Origin: Theristus sp. LFF4_11
Taxonomy: Eukaryota > Nematoda > Chromadorea > Monhysterida > Xyalidae
DNA length: 64,000 nt
Direction of reading: 5' to 3'
Assembly (NCBI GenBank): GCA_030248135.1
Contig: JASANC010002868.1
Coordinates: forward strand, 1-64,000
Shown here: piece by piece, positions 58,946-64,000 of the stretch
Layout of the letters: every line of letters starts with the position of its first letter
Numbering within the stretch: position 1 is the stretch's first letter
The notes under the pieces: generated by a model
What the model was told of the DNA's origin: nothing
Database searches by the model: none
What the model saw: only the letters and a program-made list of their open reading frames with translations
Made by a program: the position numbers and the translations under genes

Positions 58946-59808
58946 ACAGGAGAGTCCGCCCAGCCGCCAGCACTCTTTGTTTTGTTTTGTTTTGTTTTGA
59001 AACATGTTCAACTGAATGTGATTGCGTTTTTGTTTTGAATCACATGTGCTCTTTTGTGCGACGTTTCGTGTTGTTTTCTTTTTTCTTGTATCTGGTGCAA
59101 GTGTGTGTCCATGTCACAGCTCTTTTTATCTCGCGTTTTTTCTGTGTGCTCTTGTGGCTTTTGTGTTCAGGGTATTCTTTTTGTTAACTAGCACTGTTAC
59201 TTGCTTGCTGTTGCTCATCACTTGCTGTTAGCTGTATTTGGGATGGCACAGGAAAAACAAAAGCCCATGAACAAAAAAATAACAAAAAAAACCAAAAAAA
59301 AAGAAAAAAAAAGAAAAAAAAAGAGAAAAAAAACAAGAGAGAAAAACTGCGATGAAGAAAAGAAAAGCAACTGTGCCGTGTTTATTTTGCTTTCTCTTGC
59401 TTAATTTAATCGTGCCTGAATGTCAATCGTGGCCGTTGTGCGCTGTCTGATGTTGTCGGTTCGTGATCGCGCTATTTTATTTATTTCTTCTCTCAAGCTT
59501 CAATTGTGTTTGCGCGTTTTTTTTTAACATTCAATTGTTTCTGACTGTCGACGGTTGGTTTTATTTTGTGGATTTTGTTTCTTTGTGTGAATACCCGGGC
59601 AGTCATCTGCCCATTCGTTTGCATCGACTTTTTGCTTGCTTTCATTCATGCATTCACCAAGTTCATCAATAATCTTGTGTTTCTTTAGGTTTTTTTTTGT
59701 GACATCAATTGTGTTTGTTTTGCATAATGGAAGTTTTGTGAATGTGTTGATGTGAACTGGCCGTGAGGCATACAAATAAATTGATTGATTGATTGATTGA
59801 TTGATTGA
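58946..59808 (+). other. LINE 3' untranslated region and ATTG-repeat tail
   Basis: AT/GT-rich noncoding DNA with TTTTG repeats just after the stop, an A-rich purine tract at 59262-59340, and a final AAATAAATTGATTGATTGATTG run. Confidence 0.7.
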
Positions 59809-60132
59809 AATTAGGCTGAACTTAGGTTTTGGTTTAGGTCAGTTTAGGCAACGTCGGCCAACATCAGTGGTTTGATTTAGTACGACAGGCCAACCCATTT
59901 TGAGTGATTTCAAAAATTGAAATTTGGGTCCTTCGGCGGTATAAAAAACCGGAAAAAAACCAAAATTTACGCGGTAAAATATCGGTAATTTATTTTGGCC
60001 ATTTTTTGGCGCTGGTATAAAAAACCGTTTTTTATACCGTTTTTTATACCGAAAAAAACCGTTTTTTATACCGACCCACCCCTATTTCAGATACCCGATA
60101 ACATGGCCACATGTTAAAACTTGCGTGCTAAG

Positions 60133-60858
60133 TAGGGTTGTTAAAAAAAACAAAAATCGTCGTTTTTGTTTTAAAAAAAAAAAAAAAAATTTAAAAAAAA
60201 AAATTTCAAAAATCAAAGTTGTGCTAAATCAATCAGGGAGTCCGAAGAACCACATATGATATGCAAGCGCCTCCCGAATGACACCCGTATGGCGGAACTT
60301 TGCAGATTTTGTTTTGGTGACCTCAATTACCCCTTTTCCAAACCGTCACCATGCCTCTTCTTGTGTTTTGACCTCCAAAACGTCACTAATTGTCCCCAGC
60401 TAAGCTAATGCTAAAGTGAAGACAAACATACCGCCTTGAAATTCGATCAATTCTTCTGATGGTGTCGCGACGACACGACACGAAGCAGCAACCAGACAAC
60501 GTAGCGCTTGCAAACGGTGCAGCGAGCACAATCGGACGCTCTGCGAGGCTAATCGTCACCTTATCTGCATCGGAAATGGTAGGCTAAGCTTTGGGACGCT
60601 CAAAAACTTCATCGCAGATGTTGTCGAAGCCTAAAATCAGTCGGTAAAACGGCCCAAAATCGACTGCTAAAGGTTTTACGAGGTATAATCAAAGAAAATT
60701 TTTGTTGAACTTTCGAAAAATTGTGCCAAAATTGAGGTTTTCAGAGCATATTAGAGGAAAATTTTTCGAATTTAAAAAAAAAAAAAATCGGCATTTTTGT
60801 TTTTTTTTTAATTACTTTTTTTTTAAAAAAAAATTTTCATTTTTGTTTAACAACCCTA
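60133..60858. mobile_element. hAT-type MITE (TAGGGTTGTTAA family), copy 2
   Basis: Inverted relative to the copy at 3405-4140 and close to it in sequence. Exact 8-bp duplication GTGCTAAG (60125-60132 and 60859-60866) confirms the ends in non-homopolymer DNA. Confidence 0.9.
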
Positions 60859-61302
60859 GTGCTAAGCTAAACTAACGTGTTAAACTTGCGTCTGTCAGTT
60901 GCCCGCAACGTGATCGCGAAGTCATGGTACGTGTTTTCGATACGATGATTTGAAGAGTGGGCTCTCGCCATGTGGCAGATAGCATAGCTGGTTGAACCTG
61001 AAAGTAAGTGTCTTGGGGGGGGGGGGCGACCGGGTCGACAGGGGTTGCCGACTTAGCTACAGCAAACAGGAATTTTTGAACACAGTCAACATTTGGTAAT
61101 TTTCTAAAGAGGAACAACTAAGAACGGTTCAATATTCAAGTACACGTCAAAAATTGTCCTGTTTTACTGTTGAAAATGCAACTTTCCTTCTATGAAATGG
61201 AATAATTTCAATAAAACACGATTTTCGCTCTTATAGTTTTCCGGATCGTTCTAAAAATAGTCTAGCTAACTCACCCATATTGTGAAAATGTCTGAATTTT
61301 AG

Positions 61303-63735
61303 AATACAACTGGCTACAAGAAAAGTTCGGTGGACAAATTTTGAACGAAATCGAAACGAACAAACAAGGTTCGATGGAAAGGGAGCAGATCTGGAATTTG
61401 ATGAAATGAAGGGCGACGACGATCAACCGCTGAGTGACTTCATCGAAATGGATCAAATTTCGCTGTTTGAGACGGACAACAGAAACGGCAACGACGATAC
61501 AGACGACGTCGACGAGAAAGAAGACCAACCGAGGACGGATTCGGTCTGTCCGCGCGCGAGCACGTTGCCGCCAAGTCCGCAGCCGGGTTCGAGGAGCACG
61601 TTAGAACGAGAACGAGCCGCTGATCCAAGTCATACAGCCGCCAATAAACCGGTGGTGTTGAATGTGCTCGACCTGGACTTGTCGTCGTTGATGACGTGCA
61701 AGAGCAGCGAGTTGGAGGCGTTCATGGATCGAGTCGGCCACGACACGCTCTATCAGATGTACATCTGCGAGCGCGATCAGGTTCGGTCATTTATTTGTTG
61801 TTACTATTTTGTAAATTTTCACGAAAATGTTTAAAAACGGATCTCATAATGGAAACTTGTTGAGTCACTTTCGGATTCTGAAATTCTGACCAGTGAAATT
61901 TACGGCTTATTGAAAGTGAAACCTGAAATGTTGGGTTTGGTAGATGCAACAGCATTGGCGAGGGTTTTGTAATTTCGGGTGGTAAACTCGCAAGTCTTTG
62001 ACATACCAGGCGAGTGCCTTCTAGTGCGTGGACCGCTTGACTTGCGTCTCTTTTGATAAACAAATAGCGCACAGGAAGTCCCGCGCCAATGGGGCGGTTT
62101 TGCGTTTTTGTCCGTCTGTGCTGTTGCGAGTGCACCCGTTGATTAATGCCGCACTGCGCCACAGGTGTGGCTAGAGATTTTTTTTTACCCTTACATCTCT
62201 AGGTGTGGCGCATGTTGCACCGTCTGCACGAGTATTTTCGTCCGTATCGTCTGTGGCTCGAGCAACAGCAACCGTCGTCGTCGTCGTCGTCGGCGCCAAG
62301 CGAGCTCGACAATCGAAAAGAGAAACAAGCACAACAACGCCGAAAACCGATCAAGAAACGCGGCGCTGCGCAGTGGCGCTGGGGCGAGTGCGTGCTGTGC
62401 GGCATGTGCAACGACGACGGCGACGATCTGAAGGTGTTCGGCACGAAACGCCGCCTGCACCCGACGTTGCATCTCTGGATACACGACACTTGCATGGTGC
62501 GCTGTTGTTGGCTGGTTGCTTTTAGACATAGACATCTGTTATTTTTTTATGTTTTTTTGTGTTGGTTCGTTTGTGACGTCCGCTGAAATATGAACAAAAC
62601 TGCGAAATTGAAATTCACATGTTCCCTTAGACCGCTTTACCATTGCATGGAGGCCCGAGCCTCGTTAGTCTCCTTTCGATGCTCTAATCCCAGTACGTGA
62701 CCGCATTCTGTTCGTTGTGTGCGATGTTAGACTTCAAGTAGCGAGAAAGTGGCGATTTAGTGAACTGGAGACTACAGAGATTACAGATTACAACCAAGAT
62801 TACAGAGAAAAGATCACATTATATAGGAAATCACGTATATATTACACGTAATTACAGCTAGATAATTACGATGATCGCCCATCATCAACTTTAGTTTGTG
62901 TGTGTGTGTTTCACATTTCAGCAGTTCGCGCCCACCCTGATACAGGCGGCCGTGTTGCACGTGCGCGACGAGGCGCTGCTCAGCGGCTTCAACATTCTCG
63001 ACATACTGAAGTTGTCCGAGCAAGCACGCGTCACAAAACGCAGTCGACACGTTTGTTATGCTCTTTCATCATCACCAACCGTATCGTTTTTTGCACCGAA
63101 ACTACTCTTTTTCAACCATTCCCCAAATGAACCACTCTTTTTGCAGTCGTCATATATTTCATGTATGGAATTAGAAAAAAAGTACGTTACGCGTAGTGAA
63201 ACGAAAAACTCGATCCCTGCGAGAAAAATTTGCACCGTTGGTGCTGCTGTTGTTGTGTTCGTGGTTTTTAGGTTGGGGTTGTGTTCGTTGTTTTTAGGTT
63301 GCTGTGTCCATGTCTGTTCCTGGTAAATAGCCAAACCGGCCAAAAAGCAAGTAATCTGCGAGGTGAAATTGTGGAATGGGTGTGAAATGGCTGTTTTATT
63401 CGACTGGTCGCTAAAAAAATTTGGGCTAACCTGGTAGGTGATGCCGGTTCCGAAGTCCGAACGCCCAACGTGCCTGTTCCGCGTTAGGCCTTGAAACAGG
63501 CATAACAGGCGCCCGTCCTGTACATGTCTGTTTCGAGTATTTGCAAATGAATAGCGTTTCGAAATGCTTTCTATGATTTCGTGTGTCCTGTGCAGATGTG
63601 TTCGTACTGTCGCCAGGGCTGTGCAACGTTGACGTGCTGTCAGCCGCGGTGCAGTGTCACGTATCACTATTCGTGCGGTCGCTCAAACGGCTGCTTCTTC
63701 AACTATGCGCCCGCCATTTCGTTGTTCGTGCGCTT
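61303..63735 (+). CDS. Extended PHD (ePHD) zinc-finger protein, partial
   Basis: Exons: about 61303-61780, 62203-62496, 62922-63050, 63596 to about 63735; phases join at all three introns. The first exon is acidic, with no recognised domain until LYQMYICERDQ. The second has a Ser run, a basic KKRGAAQWRWGE stretch, then CVLCGMCNDDGDD, KRRLHPTLHLWIHDTC. The fourth completes the module: MCSYCRQGCATLTCC, CSVTYHYSC, NGCFFN. The C2HC plus atypical PHD arrangement is the ePHD found in chromatin proteins (KMT2, PHF, BRPF, TCF20 groups), where it helps bind histone or DNA. I cannot say which group; no SET or bromodomain is in view. The gene probably starts upstream of 61303 and continues past the window. 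A 30-bp transposon remnant abuts the second exon's acceptor. Confidence 0.72.
62172..62201. mobile_element. 30-bp remnant of TAGAGATGTAAG-family MITE at a splice acceptor
   Basis: TAGAGAT...TTACATCTCTA with exact 8-bp duplication GGTGTGGC (62164-62171 and 62202-62209). On the - strand it begins TAGAGATGTAAGGGT, the end of the element at 32964. The right-hand TA plus the first G of the duplication make CTCTAG, directly before the exon sequence GTGTGGCGCATG. Confidence 0.85.
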
Positions 63736-63825
63736 TTTGTGCGGTGTTGTTCGTTTTTCTCACACTGACTCCATACGTTTTGCTCATGGATTTGTCTGTT
63801 TCAGTTTTGAACAAAACTCTGCCTA

Positions 63826-64000
63826 CAGTCGAACTCTAAAAGTCTAAATTATAGGTAATCAGCTGATTAGTCGGTGGTCACGTGATGCATGCTTTCTGTG
63901 CAGGACACCGACTCCGCCTCCAGAGCAATGCCTGCACCAGAGGCATGCATCACGTGATCACGAAGCAATCAGCTGATTGCCTATTATTTAGAGGTCGACT
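63826..64000. repeat. Palindromic MITE (CAGTCGAACTC family) at the right edge
   Basis: CAGTCGAACTCTAAA at the left; the right arm ATTGCCTATTATTTAGAGG-TCGACT runs to the window end. Centre has GGTCACGTGATGCATGC and its mirror GCATGCATCACGTGATCACG. Confidence 0.75.

Larger units (their letters stand above)
54733..59896 (+). mobile_element. Non-LTR retrotransposon (LINE) insertion
   Basis: Segment flanked by CATTTTGAG (54724-54732 and 59896-59904); copy 1 has this site once, so everything between is inserted. It holds a leader, ORF1, ORF2 with endonuclease and reverse transcriptase, a 3' UTR and a tail of ATTG repeats at about 59780-59808. About 85 bases after the tail, and some leader sequence (TTAGGTTAGGATTAGGTCAG), may belong to an older insertion. 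The tail and two-ORF layout suit the CR1/L2-Jockey side of LINEs. Confidence 0.75.
50836..60084. mobile_element. hAT-type element (TAGGGGTGG family), copy 2, with nested insertions
   Basis: 9.25 kb between termini TAGGGGTGG and CCACCCCTA, with exact 8-bp duplication TTTCAGAT (50828-50835 and 60085-60092). It is an inverted copy of 10332-12414, swollen by two tandem Helitrons (51488-54413) and a segment with a LINE (about 54733-59896). The original element can be followed through all breaks by alignment to copy 1. Confidence 0.85.

Noticed and set aside
54733..59896. LTR retrotransposon or retrovirus-like element
   Set aside because: No LTRs, protease, RNase H/integrase or tRNA primer site; apurinic-type endonuclease plus ATTG tail mark it as a LINE.
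61303..63735. Assignment to KMT2/Trithorax
   Set aside because: Only the general ePHD pattern is visible; no SET, FYRN/FYRC or bromodomain is in the window.

Overview
The window is animal nuclear DNA. Five spliced protein genes can be read from it, all with GT-AG introns, and they sit in a landscape crowded with DNA transposons. The best taxonomic hint is a one-exon insulin-like peptide with extra cysteines in both chains, a layout typical of nematode beta-type insulins. The ATG8 protein is also of the LGG-2/LC3 type with an N-terminal extension. I therefore favour a nematode or nematode-like ecdysozoan with a large, repeat-rich genome, at moderate confidence.

Genes. (1) RTF1, a Paf1-complex subunit, on the + strand: 19 exons from 1922 to 28834, about 746 codons, complete, with one 13.4 kb intron. 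(2) A four-membrane-span MARVEL-like protein on the - strand (14564-19598), nested inside that intron. (3) An insulin-like peptide, - strand, 29870-30262. (4) An ATG8/LC3 (LGG-2-like) gene, - strand, six exons between 32303 and 36374, 206 aa. (5) A DEG/ENaC sodium channel subunit, - strand, eight recognised exons between 39927 and 44765. (6) At the right edge, + strand, part of a gene with an extended PHD zinc-finger (61303 to about 63735), continuing out of the window. Exon boundaries were chosen so that phases join and the protein matches its family.

Repeats. 1-1465 is a tandem array of about 367-bp units, each internally palindromic. 2028-4641 holds hAT-type nonautonomous elements full of long G or C runs, one inserted into another copy of itself. 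At least ten hAT-like elements show exact or near-exact 8-bp target duplications; two families are homologous inside but differ at their ends. One hAT-like element is present twice (10332-12414 and 50836-60084, inverted). Comparing the copies gives empty sites that define three Helitrons and bracket the segment carrying a LINE (ORF1 54906-56027, ORF2 about 56028-58945, ATTG-repeat tail near 59780). 44971-46055 is a fold-back element and 46490-48870 a satellite of alternating long and short units.

The observation I rate highest is a 30-bp hAT remnant with an 8-bp target duplication sitting exactly on a 3' splice junction of the ePHD gene (62164-62209). It displaces the old acceptor and appears to supply a new one that keeps the reading frame. 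No genuinely new multi-gene system was found; the novelty lies in the transposon nesting and in how elements meet splice sites.
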